This document shows positions 1 to 8,535 of a stretch of DNA of 64,000 bases, in pieces. Position 1 is the first letter of the stretch; every line of letters begins with the position of its first letter. Source of the stretch: Streptomyces sp. WAC05374 (GTDB lineage: Bacteria; Actinomycetota; Actinomycetes; Streptomycetales; Streptomycetaceae); the NCBI RefSeq assembly GCF_004353505.1, contig NZ_SMNQ01000012.1, forward strand, positions 124,001 through 188,000, given 5' to 3'. The translations under genes and the position numbers were made by a program. Under the pieces are notes generated by a model, which saw only the letters and a list, made by a program, of their open reading frames with translations, made no database searches and was not told where the DNA came from.

Positions 1-754
1 TCCCGCCGGTGAAGTGCTCGCGCACCAGTGCCTGGACGACGGTGAGGTCCTGGGCGATCAGCGCGTCGAGGAGGGCGGAGTGCTCGGCCGCGTCGGCGAC
101 GAGGTCGGCGCGCCGGGTCGCGGGGCCGGCCACCAGGGGCCACTGGGAGCGGCGGTGCAGGTCCTCGGCGATGGCGACGAGCTGTTCGTTGCCGGCCAGG
201 GCGAGGACGGCGCGGTGGAAGGCGCGGTCCGACTCGGCGTAGTGCGCGCGGTCGCCGAGCGCGGCCGCGGCGGAGGTGGCCTCGGCGAGGGGGCGCAGCT
301 CGCTCCAGCGGTCGGCCGGCACGGTGCGGGCCAGGCGGAGCATGACCGGGACCTCGATCAGCGCGCGGACCTCGGCGAGCTCGGCCAGCTCGCGCGGGGT
401 GCGCCGGGTGACGCGGAAGCCGCGGTTGGGTACGACCTCGACGGCGCCCTCGGTCGCGAGTTGCTGCATGGCCTCGCGCACCGGGGTGGCGGAGACGCCG
501 AGGCGGGTGCCGAGGGCGGGCGCCGAGTAGACCTCGCCGGGGACCAGCTCGCCGCTGACGAGGGCGGTGCGCAGCGCGTCGAGCACCTGGCCGCGCACGG
601 AGTGGCGCTGAACGAGGCGGGGGGCGGGGGGCTCGCTGTGGGTGTGTTCGCCGCGGGACTGCTCGGGTACCCGGGGCCCGGCGTCCGCCTCGGGTGCCGG
701 GTGCGACGGCGCCGGGTGCGGCGGCGTGGTGCCGCGCGTTCTGCCCTGCTCCAC
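1..754 (-). CDS. GntR-family (FadR/FCD) transcriptional regulator, 3' end cut by window
   Basis: The frame starts at GTG 754, with AGGAGG six bases upstream, and runs off the left edge, so the C-terminus is not seen. About 50 proline-rich, probably disordered residues precede a GntR winged helix (LGVSATPVREAMQQL covers the recognition helix, followed by the PNRGFRV wing). An all-helical FCD ligand domain follows (ESDRAFHRAVLALAGN is a typical FCD segment). FCD regulators bind organic acids or sugar acids and usually repress nearby catabolic genes; the target here would lie beyond the left edge or be the divergent fhuF-like gene. The effector cannot be read from the sequence. Family assignment is secure; the role is not. 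Confidence 0.9.
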   Translation of the reverse strand, partial: MEQGRTRGTTPPHPAPSHPAPEADAGPRVPEQSRGEHTHSEPPAPRLVQRHSVRGQVLDALRTALVSGELVPGEVYSAPALGTRLGVSATPVREAMQQLATEGAVEVVPNRGFRVTRRTPRELAELAEVRALIEVPVMLRLARTVPADRWSELRPLAEATSAAAALGDRAHYAESDRAFHRAVLALAGNEQLVAIAEDLHRRSQWPLVAGPATRRADLVADAAEHSALLDALIAQDLTVVQALVREHFTGG

Positions 755-859
755 TCGGGTCCTCCTGGCCGTTCGTACCGCGGCCCCGGCTCGCGGTGGA
801 GTGGGCCCCCGTGCACGATAGGCGCACCGAGTGGGAGTTCACACATCGATCAGATCGGG

Positions 860-878
860 TAAGGTAAGGCTTACCTGC
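860..878. promoter_or_regulatory. Iron box (DtxR/IdeR/DmdR-type operator)
   Basis: A perfect 7-bp inverted repeat, AGGTAAG-G-CTTACCT (862-876), matches the DtxR/IdeR consensus TTAGGTTAGGCTAACCTAA at 14 of 19 positions. It lies directly upstream of a TAACGAT -10-like element (879-885), where a bound iron-loaded repressor would block RNA polymerase. The FhuF-like reductase begins 10-22 bp downstream, which fits iron repression of siderophore-iron release. Confidence 0.8.
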
Positions 879-906
879 TAACGATCGCGATTCGGTGGTC
901 CCCCAC

Positions 907-1758
907 ATGTCCACTCCCGCTCTGACCCCCGCCCTGACCTCGCCCGTCGCGGATGCCTATGCCCGGCTGACCGAGGTCTTCCCGGGGCTGCTGGTGCGGG
1001 AGCTCACAGAAGGTGAGCCGGTACCCCGGGGCGCCGGCTGGGTGGGCGCGGACGAGCTGGCGGCCGGCGGCGCGGCCCTGGAGGCGTTCCTCGCCTGGGA
1101 CAACGCGCAGGTGCTGCGCGACTACGGGCAGCAGGCCCGCCCGGACGTCGTCGCGAGCTTCGGGCTGCACCGGTACGCCTGGCCCGCGTGCCTGCTGATC
1201 ACCGTGCCGTGGTTCCTGCACCGCCGGGTGCCGCGCCTGCCCGTGGAGGACGTGGCCTTCCAGCGGGCGCTCGGCCGGATGACGGTACGGGTGCGCGAGT
1301 TCGCCTGCCTGCCCGGCGACCCGGCCGCCGCGCTGCCGGGCGCCCGGGTCGTGCCGGACGAGGAGGCGCTGCGGGGCGAGGTGCGGGCGGCGGCGGCCGA
1401 GCACCTGGGGCCGGTGCTGGAGGGCTTCGGGCCCCGGATGCGGCGGGGCAAGCGGGCCCTGTGGGGCATGGCGACCGACGAGATCGTCGAGGGCCTGTGG
1501 TACATCGGGCACCTGCTGGGCGAGGAGTCCCGGGCCATGGCGGAGCTGGCGCTGCTGCTCCCCGGGTCCGGTGCGGCGAAGCCGTACGTCGGGACGGCCG
1601 GCTTCCGTGAGCTGACCGGGCCGGACGGCACGCCGCTGCCGACCCGCGACCGGGCGAGCTGCTGCTTCTTCTACACGCTGCGCCCCGAGGACACCTGTGT
1701 CACCTGTCCGCGTACCTGTGACGCCGACCGTGTCGCCAGGTTGAGCGCATCCGCGTGA
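907..1758 (+). CDS. FhuF-like ferric-siderophore reductase, [2Fe-2S] C-terminus
   Basis: A 283-residue cytoplasmic protein thought to reduce ferric iron in imported siderophores and so release it. The C-terminus has the FhuF [2Fe-2S] signature Cys-Cys-x10-Cys-x2-Cys (C252, C253, C264, C267), and a further C271. The N-terminal two thirds match IucA/IucC-related FhuF proteins in general character (RPDVVASFGLHRYAWPA). Two starts are possible: ATG 907, or in-frame GTG 895. Neither has a Shine-Dalgarno, and both lie 9-21 bp after a -10-like TAACGAT, so the message may be leaderless. The gene stands alone behind an iron box and diverges from the GntR gene. No siderophore synthesis or transport genes are nearby, so it probably serves systems encoded elsewhere. 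Confidence 0.88.
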   Translation: MSTPALTPALTSPVADAYARLTEVFPGLLVRELTEGEPVPRGAGWVGADELAAGGAALEAFLAWDNAQVLRDYGQQARPDVVASFGLHRYAWPACLLITVPWFLHRRVPRLPVEDVAFQRALGRMTVRVREFACLPGDPAAALPGARVVPDEEALRGEVRAAAAEHLGPVLEGFGPRMRRGKRALWGMATDEIVEGLWYIGHLLGEESRAMAELALLLPGSGAAKPYVGTAGFRELTGPDGTPLPTRDRASCCFFYTLRPEDTCVTCPRTCDADRVARLSASA

Positions 1759-1776
1759 CCTCCGCCTGACGTCCAT

Positions 1777-1794
1777 GCCACCCGCCCGGGTGGC
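1777..1794 (+). terminator. Hairpin after the fhuF-like gene
   Basis: GCCACCCG and CGGGTGGC form an 18-bp perfect palindrome 18 bp after the stop codon. There is no T-run, which is usual for Streptomyces terminators. The stem is short, so confidence is moderate. Confidence 0.4.
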
Positions 1795-1812
1795 GTCGGT
1801 CGAACACAACTC

Positions 1813-1827
1813 CCTTGCGACGCAAGG
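1813..1827. promoter_or_regulatory. Inverted repeat upstream of the DUF2637 gene
   Basis: CCTTGCG-A-CGCAAGG is a perfect 7-bp inverted repeat about 140 bp before the DUF2637 start. A possible promoter follows (TTCGAG, 17 bp, TATGCT ending near 1860). Operator function is inferred only from symmetry and position. Confidence 0.3.
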
Positions 1828-1966
1828 CCGTTCGAGCCAATCGCACCTATTCGTATGCTCGGCGGCCCCAATGGCGTCTTCTTGCCACGAAACCCCGTGG
1901 GGCTCCGCGGCCTTCGGCCAATATGGCGCCGAAACGCCCTACCGCGAGCGATGCAAGGGACACCGC

Positions 1967-3064
1967 ATGAGACTGACCGACATATCGCTGGACTGGCTGC
2001 TTCCGGGCGGCGTGATGCTGGTGGGAGTCCTGGCGGCGGTGGCGGTGCTCACACGCGGCAGGCGCGCCGGCGAGAAGGCCGCGGCCGACGACTCCTGGGA
2101 ACGCAGCGAGGAGCGCCGCCGCCGCAAGGAAGCTGTCTATGGCACCGCTTCCTACCTGCTGCTCTTCTGCTGCGCGGCGGTCGCCGCCGCACTCTCCTTC
2201 CACGGCCTGGTCGGCTTCGGCCGGCAAAACCTCAGCCTCTCCGGGGGCTGGGAGTACCTGGTCCCCTTCGGCCTCGACGGGGCCGCCATGTTCTGCTCGG
2301 TCCTCGCGGTGCGCGAGGCCAGCCACGGTGACGCGGCGCTCGGCTCCCGCCTGCTGGTGTGGACGTTCGCGGGCGCGGCCGCCTGGTTCAACTGGGTCCA
2401 CGCGCCGCGCGGCATCGGCCACGCGGGCGCGCCGCACTTCTTCGCGGGCATGTCGCTGTCGGCGGCCGTGCTGTTCGACCGGGCGCTGAAGCAGACCCGG
2501 CGCTCCGCACTGCGCGAGCAGGGCCTGGTGCCGCGCCCGCTGCCCCAGATCCGGATCGTCCGGTGGCTGAGGGCTCCCCGCGAGACCTTCGGCGCCTGGT
2601 CGCTGATGCTCCTGGAGGGCGTGCGCACCCTGGACGAGGCGGTCGACGAGGTGCGGGAGGACCGGCGCCAGAAGGAGCAGGCCCGGCAGCGCCGCCGGGA
2701 GCACCAGAAGATGGAGCGGGCCCGCCTGAAGGCGTTCAACCGCCAGCACCGCAACCTTGGGCTCGGGCGCGGCGGCCGCCAGGTCGACGTCCCGGCCATG
2801 AGCGCCGCACAGGTGGACGTCCCGTCGATGAGCTCCGGCTCCCTGCAAGGCTCCGCCCCGGCCGCCGTGGGGGCGTCCGTCGCGGAGCCCGCCATATCGG
2901 ACCGGGGACACCTGCCGGCCCGGTCCCGGCCCTCCCTCCAGGCCGTGAAGGGGACTGAGTCTCCCCGTACGGTCGACCTCACCGCGGAGGACGACACCCA
3001 GACGCTGCCCCGGCTCGACTCGCTGGAGCGGAAGCTCAAGGACCTGGAGCAGCAGTTCGGCTGA
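1967..3064 (+). CDS. DUF2637 membrane protein (SpdB-like)
   Basis: A 365-residue protein starting at ATG 1967 with AAGGGA six bases upstream; the same frame is open further upstream but has no other ribosome site. A first membrane segment lies near residues 10-27, followed by a basic stretch (ERSEERRRRKEA) and then about four more helices (roughly 55-170). This is the DUF2637 domain found in actinobacterial chromosomal proteins and in Spd plasmid-spread proteins. The C-terminal half is soluble and charged (EQARQRRREHQKMERARLK, probably coiled coil). It contains a near-duplicate VDVPAMSAAQ / VDVPSMSSGS and ends in a short coiled coil (LDSLERKLKDLEQQF). The function is unknown. No plasmid-transfer genes surround it, so it is the chromosomal type. 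Confidence 0.85.
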   Translation: MRLTDISLDWLLPGGVMLVGVLAAVAVLTRGRRAGEKAAADDSWERSEERRRRKEAVYGTASYLLLFCCAAVAAALSFHGLVGFGRQNLSLSGGWEYLVPFGLDGAAMFCSVLAVREASHGDAALGSRLLVWTFAGAAAWFNWVHAPRGIGHAGAPHFFAGMSLSAAVLFDRALKQTRRSALREQGLVPRPLPQIRIVRWLRAPRETFGAWSLMLLEGVRTLDEAVDEVREDRRQKEQARQRRREHQKMERARLKAFNRQHRNLGLGRGGRQVDVPAMSAAQVDVPSMSSGSLQGSAPAAVGASVAEPAISDRGHLPARSRPSLQAVKGTESPRTVDLTAEDDTQTLPRLDSLERKLKDLEQQFG

Positions 3065-3092
3065 CCGCTGTCGTGGTGACCGGGCCCGCCGC

Positions 3093-3569
3093 TCAGGCGG
3101 GCCCTCCGGCCAGCTCGAACCAGACGACCTTCCCCACGCCGTGGGCGTGCACCCCCCACGCGTCGGCGAGCGCCTGCACCAGGACCAGGCCCCTGCCGTG
3201 CGTGCCGTCGTCCACGGACGGGGCGTACGGGGAGGGCAGGGCCGTGGTGAAGTCCCGCACCTCCACCCGTAACCCCGCCGGGTTCATGGCGGCCGTGACG
3301 ACCGCGCCGTGCTCGGTGTGTATCAGCGCGTTGGTGAGCAGCTCGCTGGTGAGCAGCTCCGCGACGTCCGCCCCGCCCGGTGCGCCCCAGTGCCGCAGCA
3401 GTTCACGCAGGGCGCGCCGGACCTCCGGCACCGCCGCCAGGTCCGCGGCCCCCACGTGCCGCCGCCACTGCGCCGGCTGACCGTGACCATGTCGTTCCCT
3501 CGCGGGAAGCCGCCCGTCGGCTACGGGTCCAGCCCCTCTCTGACGTCCCATCATGTCCCCCACCCGCAC
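3093..3569 (-). CDS. RsbW-like ATP-binding regulatory protein (HATPase_c_2)
   Basis: A small GHKL ATPase of the anti-sigma/serine-kinase type that is abundant in Streptomyces. The N box is visible as ELLTSELLTNALIHT, and the G1/G2 region as VRDFTTALPSP and DDGTHGRGLVLVQALADAWGV. Such proteins bind or phosphorylate anti-sigma-factor antagonists, but no partner (STAS or sigma factor) is adjacent, so the target is unknown. The start is uncertain: GTG 3569 has AAGGG eight bases upstream, and ATG 3557/3554 follows a GGGTGGGGG tract. The first 35 residues are poorly conserved in this family. It converges with the DUF2637 gene. Confidence 0.82.
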   Translation of the reverse strand: MRVGDMMGRQRGAGPVADGRLPARERHGHGQPAQWRRHVGAADLAAVPEVRRALRELLRHWGAPGGADVAELLTSELLTNALIHTEHGAVVTAAMNPAGLRVEVRDFTTALPSPYAPSVDDGTHGRGLVLVQALADAWGVHAHGVGKVVWFELAGGPA

Positions 3570-3740
3570 GTCGTCGGCCCTTCCCCTCGAACAGGTTCAC
3601 GGGATGCATGCCCCCGCCTACGCGCCGTCACGCCTGGGAATCGCCGGTCCGGGGGGCGCCCGGGGGGCGCATCGGGGTAAGTCTCCGGCAGGCCGCACGG
3701 AGCGGAGTCCGCGCGGCGACCGAGCGGAGGAGGAGCCGCC

Positions 3741-6700
3741 ATGCATGACGACCGCCACCTGGTGGAAGGGCGCCTCGAACGGGCCGTGCGCCAGTTCGTG
3801 CGCCCCGCGCGGTACGCGGCCCGGGTCCCGCTCGCCCTGACCGCCTGGCACGCCCCCCGCGACGGCGAGCCCGTGCCCGTCACCGAGGCGTTGCAGGCCG
3901 TCTACGAACCGTTCGCGCCCGGCACCGCCTGGGGCCCGCCCTGGTCCACCACCTGGTTCCGGCTGCGCGGCACCGTGCCCGAGGAGTGGGCGGGGCGCCG
4001 GGTGGAGGCGGTGATCGACCCGGGTTTCACGGGCGACGGGCCGGGCTTCCAGGTGGAGGGCATGGTGTACGACGCCGGGGGCGTGCCGCTCAAGGGCGTC
4101 CATCCCCGCAACCGCCACGTCCCGGTGGCCGCACCGGCGCGCGGGGGCGAGCCGGTGCACCTGCTGCTGGAGGCGGCGGCGAACCCCGCCGTGCTGCGCG
4201 ACTTCCGTCCCACCCGCCTCGGCGACGTGCTCACCGCCGGGGACCGGCCGCTGTACCGGTTCACCTCCGCCGAACTGGCCGTGCTGGACGAGGAGGTGTG
4301 GCACCTGGTCCTGGACGTCGAGGTCCTCACCGAGCTGATGCACGAGCTGCCGGAGGACCGGTCCCGGCGGCACGAGATCCTCCGCGCCCTGGAGGACATG
4401 CTCGACGCCCTGGACCTGCACGACGTGGCCGGTACGGCGGCGGCCGCCCGCGCCCGGTTGGCGGACGTGCTGGCGCGGCCCGCCTCGCCGAGCGCCCACC
4501 GGATCTCGGCCTGCGGGCACGCGCACATCGACTCGGCGTGGCTGTGGCCGCTGCGCGAGACGGTGCGCAAGGCGTCGCGGACCTTCGCCAACGTCACGGC
4601 GCTCGCGCGGGACTACCCGGAGCTGGTGTTCGCCTGTTCGCAGGCGCAGCAGTACGCCTGGGTGCGCGACCACCAGCCGCACATCTGGGAGCGGATCGGG
4701 CAGGCGGTGCGGGACGGCACGTGGGCGCCGGTGGGGTCCATGTGGGTGGAGTCGGACGCCAACATGCCGGGCGGTGAGGCGCTGGCGCGGCAGCTCGTGC
4801 ACGGCAAGCGGTTCTTCCTCACGGAGCTGGGGGTGGAGACCGAGGAGGTGTGGCTGCCGGACTCCTTCGGCTACACGGCGGCCTTCCCGCAGCTCGCGAA
4901 GCTGGCGGGGGTGCGGTGGTTCCTGACGCAGAAGCTGTCGTGGAACCAGTCCAACCGGATGCCGCACCACTCGTTCTGGTGGGAGGGTATCGACGGGACC
5001 CGCGTGTTCACGCACTTCCCGCCGGTCGACACGTACAACGCGCAGATCCACGGCCGGGAACTGGCGCGGGCGGAACGGAACTTCGCCGACAAGGGGCGCT
5101 CCACCCGCTCCCTGGTCCCGTTCGGGTGGGGCGACGGCGGCGGTGGTCCCACCCGGGAGATGCTGGAGAAGGCGCGCCGGGTGCGGGACCTGGAGGGCTC
5201 GCCCCGGGTGGTGGTGGAGCGGCCGGCCGCGTTCTTCGCGGCGGCGGAGGCGGAGTACGGGGAGCGGGCCCCGGTGTGGTCGGGCGAGCTGTACCTGGAG
5301 CTGCACCGGGCCACGTACACCACGCAGGCGGAGACCAAGCGGGGCAACCGGCGCAGCGAACACCTGCTGCGGGAGGCGGAGTTGTGGGCGACGGCGGCGG
5401 CGCTGCGCTCACCCGCGTACGCCTATCCGTACGAGGAGCTGGACCGGATCTGGAAGACGGTACTGCTGCATCAGTTCCACGACATCCTGCCCGGCTCGTC
5501 GATCGCGTGGGTGCACCGGGAGGCGCGGGAGACGTACGCGCGCGTGCGCGAGGAGCTGGAGGGGCTGATCGCGGGCGCGGTGGCGGCGCTGGGCGGTTCG
5601 CGGACGGCGGTGCTCAACGCCTCGCCGTACGCGCGCCGGGAGGTGGTGGAGACGGACGCCGGGCCGGTGGCGGTGCGGGTGCCGCCCTCGGGCTCCGTGG
5701 CGCTCGGTGACGCGATCGACGTCGCGCCGGTGTCGGCCCGTCCCGTCGGCGGGGGCTTCGTCCTGGACAACGGTGTGCTGCGGGTCGTGGTGGACGCGGA
5801 GGGGACGCTGGGCTCGGTGTACGACGTGGCGGCCGGGCGGGAGGTGCTCGCCCCGGGCGCCAGGGGGAACCTGCTCCAGCTCCACCCGGACCACCCCAAC
5901 CAGTGGGACGCGTGGGACATCGACCGGCACTACCGGCGGACGCACACGGACCTGACGGCCGCCGAGTCGGTGGAGCTGGTCGCGGAGGGTCCGCTGCGGG
6001 CGGCGGTCCGGGTGGTACGGGTCTTCGGCGCGTCCCGCGTCGTCCAGGAGGTCCGGCTGGACGCGGGCAGCGGCCGGGTCGACGTCCTCACCGACGCGGA
6101 CTGGCGGGAGTCGGAGAAGGTGCTCAAGGCCGCCTTCCCGCTGGACGTCCAGGCGGAACGGTCGGCGGCCGAGATCCAGTTCGGGCACGTCCACCGGCCG
6201 ACGCACACCAACACGGGCTGGGACGCGGCCCGGTTCGAGATCTGCGCCCACCGCTGGCTGCGGGTGGCCGAGCCGGGGTACGGGGTGGCCGTCCTCAACG
6301 ACTCGACGTACGGGCACGACGTGACCAGGGACCCGCACGACGAGGGCCTGGGCACCACCGTGCGGCTGACGCTGCTGCGCGCCCCGCACTGTCCGGACCC
6401 CCGGACCGACGTGGGCCGCCACCGGTTCCGGTACGCGCTGCTGCCGGGCTGTTCCACCGCCGACGCGGTGCGCGGGGGCCTGGCGCTGAACCTGCCGCTG
6501 CGGGTCGCGCCCGCCCCGGAGCTCGCGCCGCTGGTCGACACGGGGAACCCGGCCGTCACGGTCGAGTCGGTCAAGCTCGCGGACGACCGGAGCGGGGACG
6601 TGGTCGTCCGGCTCTACGAGTCGTGCGGGACGCGCACGCGGGCGAGGCCGCGGACCGCGTTCCCCGTCGCCCGCGCGGTCGTCACCGACCTGCTGGAGCG

Positions 6701-6776
6701 GCCGCTGCACGAGGCCCCGGAGGAGCTCGTCCTGCGGCCGTTCCAGATCGTGACGCTGCGGCTCGTCAGGGCCTAG
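3741..6776 (+). CDS. Alpha-mannosidase, glycoside hydrolase family 38
   Basis: A 1011-residue enzyme, normal length for bacterial GH38, with ATG 3741 behind a GGAGGAGG ribosome site. It hydrolyses alpha-mannosides with retention, using a zinc ion. Zinc ligands are visible in GHAHIDSAWLWP (H262, D264), the catalytic nucleophile in WVESDANMPGGE (D339), and the later zinc histidine region in HQFHDILPGSS (H577-D581). The N-terminal 250 residues form the usual beta-sandwich and the C-terminal 400 the beta-rich GH38C domains. No signal peptide is present, so it acts in the cytoplasm, probably on imported mannosides. No transporter or regulator is linked. The last 11 bp overlap the 3' end of poxB on the other strand. 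Confidence 0.95.
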   Translation: MHDDRHLVEGRLERAVRQFVRPARYAARVPLALTAWHAPRDGEPVPVTEALQAVYEPFAPGTAWGPPWSTTWFRLRGTVPEEWAGRRVEAVIDPGFTGDGPGFQVEGMVYDAGGVPLKGVHPRNRHVPVAAPARGGEPVHLLLEAAANPAVLRDFRPTRLGDVLTAGDRPLYRFTSAELAVLDEEVWHLVLDVEVLTELMHELPEDRSRRHEILRALEDMLDALDLHDVAGTAAAARARLADVLARPASPSAHRISACGHAHIDSAWLWPLRETVRKASRTFANVTALARDYPELVFACSQAQQYAWVRDHQPHIWERIGQAVRDGTWAPVGSMWVESDANMPGGEALARQLVHGKRFFLTELGVETEEVWLPDSFGYTAAFPQLAKLAGVRWFLTQKLSWNQSNRMPHHSFWWEGIDGTRVFTHFPPVDTYNAQIHGRELARAERNFADKGRSTRSLVPFGWGDGGGGPTREMLEKARRVRDLEGSPRVVVERPAAFFAAAEAEYGERAPVWSGELYLELHRATYTTQAETKRGNRRSEHLLREAELWATAAALRSPAYAYPYEELDRIWKTVLLHQFHDILPGSSIAWVHREARETYARVREELEGLIAGAVAALGGSRTAVLNASPYARREVVETDAGPVAVRVPPSGSVALGDAIDVAPVSARPVGGGFVLDNGVLRVVVDAEGTLGSVYDVAAGREVLAPGARGNLLQLHPDHPNQWDAWDIDRHYRRTHTDLTAAESVELVAEGPLRAAVRVVRVFGASRVVQEVRLDAGSGRVDVLTDADWRESEKVLKAAFPLDVQAERSAAEIQFGHVHRPTHTNTGWDAARFEICAHRWLRVAEPGYGVAVLNDSTYGHDVTRDPHDEGLGTTVRLTLLRAPHCPDPRTDVGRHRFRYALLPGCSTADAVRGGLALNLPLRVAPAPELAPLVDTGNPAVTVESVKLADDRSGDVVVRLYESCGTRTRARPRTAFPVARAVVTDLLERPLHEAPEELVLRPFQIVTLRLVRA

Positions 6777-8508
6777 GGACGTTGCGCAGGTTGGAGCGGG
6801 CCATCTGGAGCATCCGGCCCACTCCCCCGTCCAGCACGATCTTGCTGGCGGACAGGGCGAAGCCCGTCACCATCTCCGCCTTGATCTTCGGCGGGATGGA
6901 GAGCGCGTTGGGGTCGGTGACGACGTCGACGAGCGCCGGGCCCTTGTGCCGGAAGGCGTCCTTGAGCGCGCCCGCGAGCTGCTTGGGCTTCTCCACGCGC
7001 ACGCCGTACGCCCCGGCGGCACGGGCGATGGCCGCGAAGTCGGGGTTGTGGTTGGCGGTGCCGTACGACGGCATGCCCGCCACGAGCATCTCCAGCTCGA
7101 CCATGCCCAGCGAGGAGTTGTTGAACAGCACGACCTTCACCGGCAGGTCGTGCTGGACGAGGCTGAGGAAGTCCCCCATGAGCATGGAGAAGCCGCCGTC
7201 GCCCGACATGGAGACGACCTGCCGCTTGCGGTCGGTGAACTGCGCGCCGATCGCCTGGGGCAGCGCGTTGGCCATGGACCCGTGGCTGAAGGAGCCGATG
7301 ATCCGGCGCCGTCCGTTGGGAGTGAGGTAGCGGGCCGCCCACACGTTGCACATGCCGGTGTCGACGGTGAAGACCGCGTCGTCGTCGGCGATCTCGTCGA
7401 GCACCGCCGCCACGTACTCGGGGTGGATCGGGGTGTGCTTCTCGACCTTCCGCGTGTACGCCTTGACGACCCCCTCCAGGGCGTCGGCGTGCTTCTTCAG
7501 CATCTTGTCGAGGAAGCGGCGGTCCGTCTTGGCGCGCACGCGCGGGGTGAGGCAGCGCAGCGTCTCGCGCACGTCGCCCCACACGGCCAGGTCGAGCCGG
7601 GAGCGCCGGCCGAGGTGCTCGGGCCGGACGTCCACCTGCACGATCCGCACGTCGCCGGGGAGAAAGGCGTTGTACGGGAAGTCGGTGCCCAGCAGGATCA
7701 GCAGGTCGCACTCGTGGGTGGCCTCGTAGGCGGCGCCGTACCCGAGGAGCCCGCTCATCCCCACGTCGAACGGGTTGTCGTACTGGATCCACTCCTTGCC
7801 GCGCAGGGCGTGCCCGACCGGCGCCTTGATCCGCTCGGCGAACTGCATCACCTCCGGGTGGGCGCCCTTCGTGCCGCTGCCGCAGAACAGCGTGACCCGG
7901 TCGGCGTCGTCGACGAGCCGGACCAGGGCGTCGATCTCCGCGTCGCCGGGGCGGACGGTGGGGCGCGAGGTGACGAGCGCCTGCTCGGCGGCCTTCTCCG
8001 GGGCCTGCTCGGAGGCGATGTCGCCGGGCAGGGACACCACGCTGACCCCGCCGCGGCCGACGGCGTGCTGGATGGCCGTCTGCAGCAGGCGGGGCATCTG
8101 CCGGGGGCTGGAGATCAGTTCGCTGTAGTGGCTGCACTCCTGGAACAGCCGGTCGGGGTGGGTCTCCTGGAAGTAGCTGAGCCCGATCTCGCTCGACGGG
8201 ATGTGGGAGGCGAGGGCGAGGACCGGGGCCATCGAGCGGTGGGCGTCGTAGAGGCCGTTGATGAGGTGGAGGTTGCCGGGGCCGCAGGAGCCGGCGCAGG
8301 CGGCGAGCGTGCCGGTGATCTGGGCCTCGGCGCCGGCCGCGAAGGCGGCGGTCTCCTCGTGCCGGACCTGGATCCACTCGATGCCGTCCGTACGGCGGAT
8401 GGCGTCGACGACGGGGTTCAGGCTGTCCCCGACGACCCCGTACAGCCGCCGCACACCGGCGCGGACGAGGATGTCGACGAACTGTTCTGCGACATTCAGT
8501 TTGGCCAT
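6766..8508 (-). CDS. poxB: Pyruvate dehydrogenase (quinone) / pyruvate oxidase PoxB
   Basis: A 580-residue thiamine-diphosphate and FAD flavoenzyme that oxidatively decarboxylates pyruvate to acetate and CO2 and passes electrons to membrane quinone. The N-terminal ThDP-binding Pyr domain is seen at VRHEETAAFAAGAEAQITG (catalytic Glu in RHEE) and the FAD-binding middle domain around LFCGSGTKGAHPEVMQ. The PP domain has the ThDP motif beginning SGDGGFSMLMGDFLS and ending FNNSSLGM. ATG 8508 (MAKLNVAEQF) matches the usual family start; an in-frame ATG four codons upstream (8520) is possible. It is monocistronic and convergent with the mannosidase, overlapping by 11 bp. It is probably used in stationary phase as in other bacteria; no regulatory site was recognised. 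Confidence 0.95.
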   Translation of the reverse strand: MAKLNVAEQFVDILVRAGVRRLYGVVGDSLNPVVDAIRRTDGIEWIQVRHEETAAFAAGAEAQITGTLAACAGSCGPGNLHLINGLYDAHRSMAPVLALASHIPSSEIGLSYFQETHPDRLFQECSHYSELISSPRQMPRLLQTAIQHAVGRGGVSVVSLPGDIASEQAPEKAAEQALVTSRPTVRPGDAEIDALVRLVDDADRVTLFCGSGTKGAHPEVMQFAERIKAPVGHALRGKEWIQYDNPFDVGMSGLLGYGAAYEATHECDLLILLGTDFPYNAFLPGDVRIVQVDVRPEHLGRRSRLDLAVWGDVRETLRCLTPRVRAKTDRRFLDKMLKKHADALEGVVKAYTRKVEKHTPIHPEYVAAVLDEIADDDAVFTVDTGMCNVWAARYLTPNGRRRIIGSFSHGSMANALPQAIGAQFTDRKRQVVSMSGDGGFSMLMGDFLSLVQHDLPVKVVLFNNSSLGMVELEMLVAGMPSYGTANHNPDFAAIARAAGAYGVRVEKPKQLAGALKDAFRHKGPALVDVVTDPNALSIPPKIKAEMVTGFALSASKIVLDGGVGRMLQMARSNLRNVPRP

Positions 8509-8535
8509 GGCTCCATCCACGCACGGCCCGCGCGG

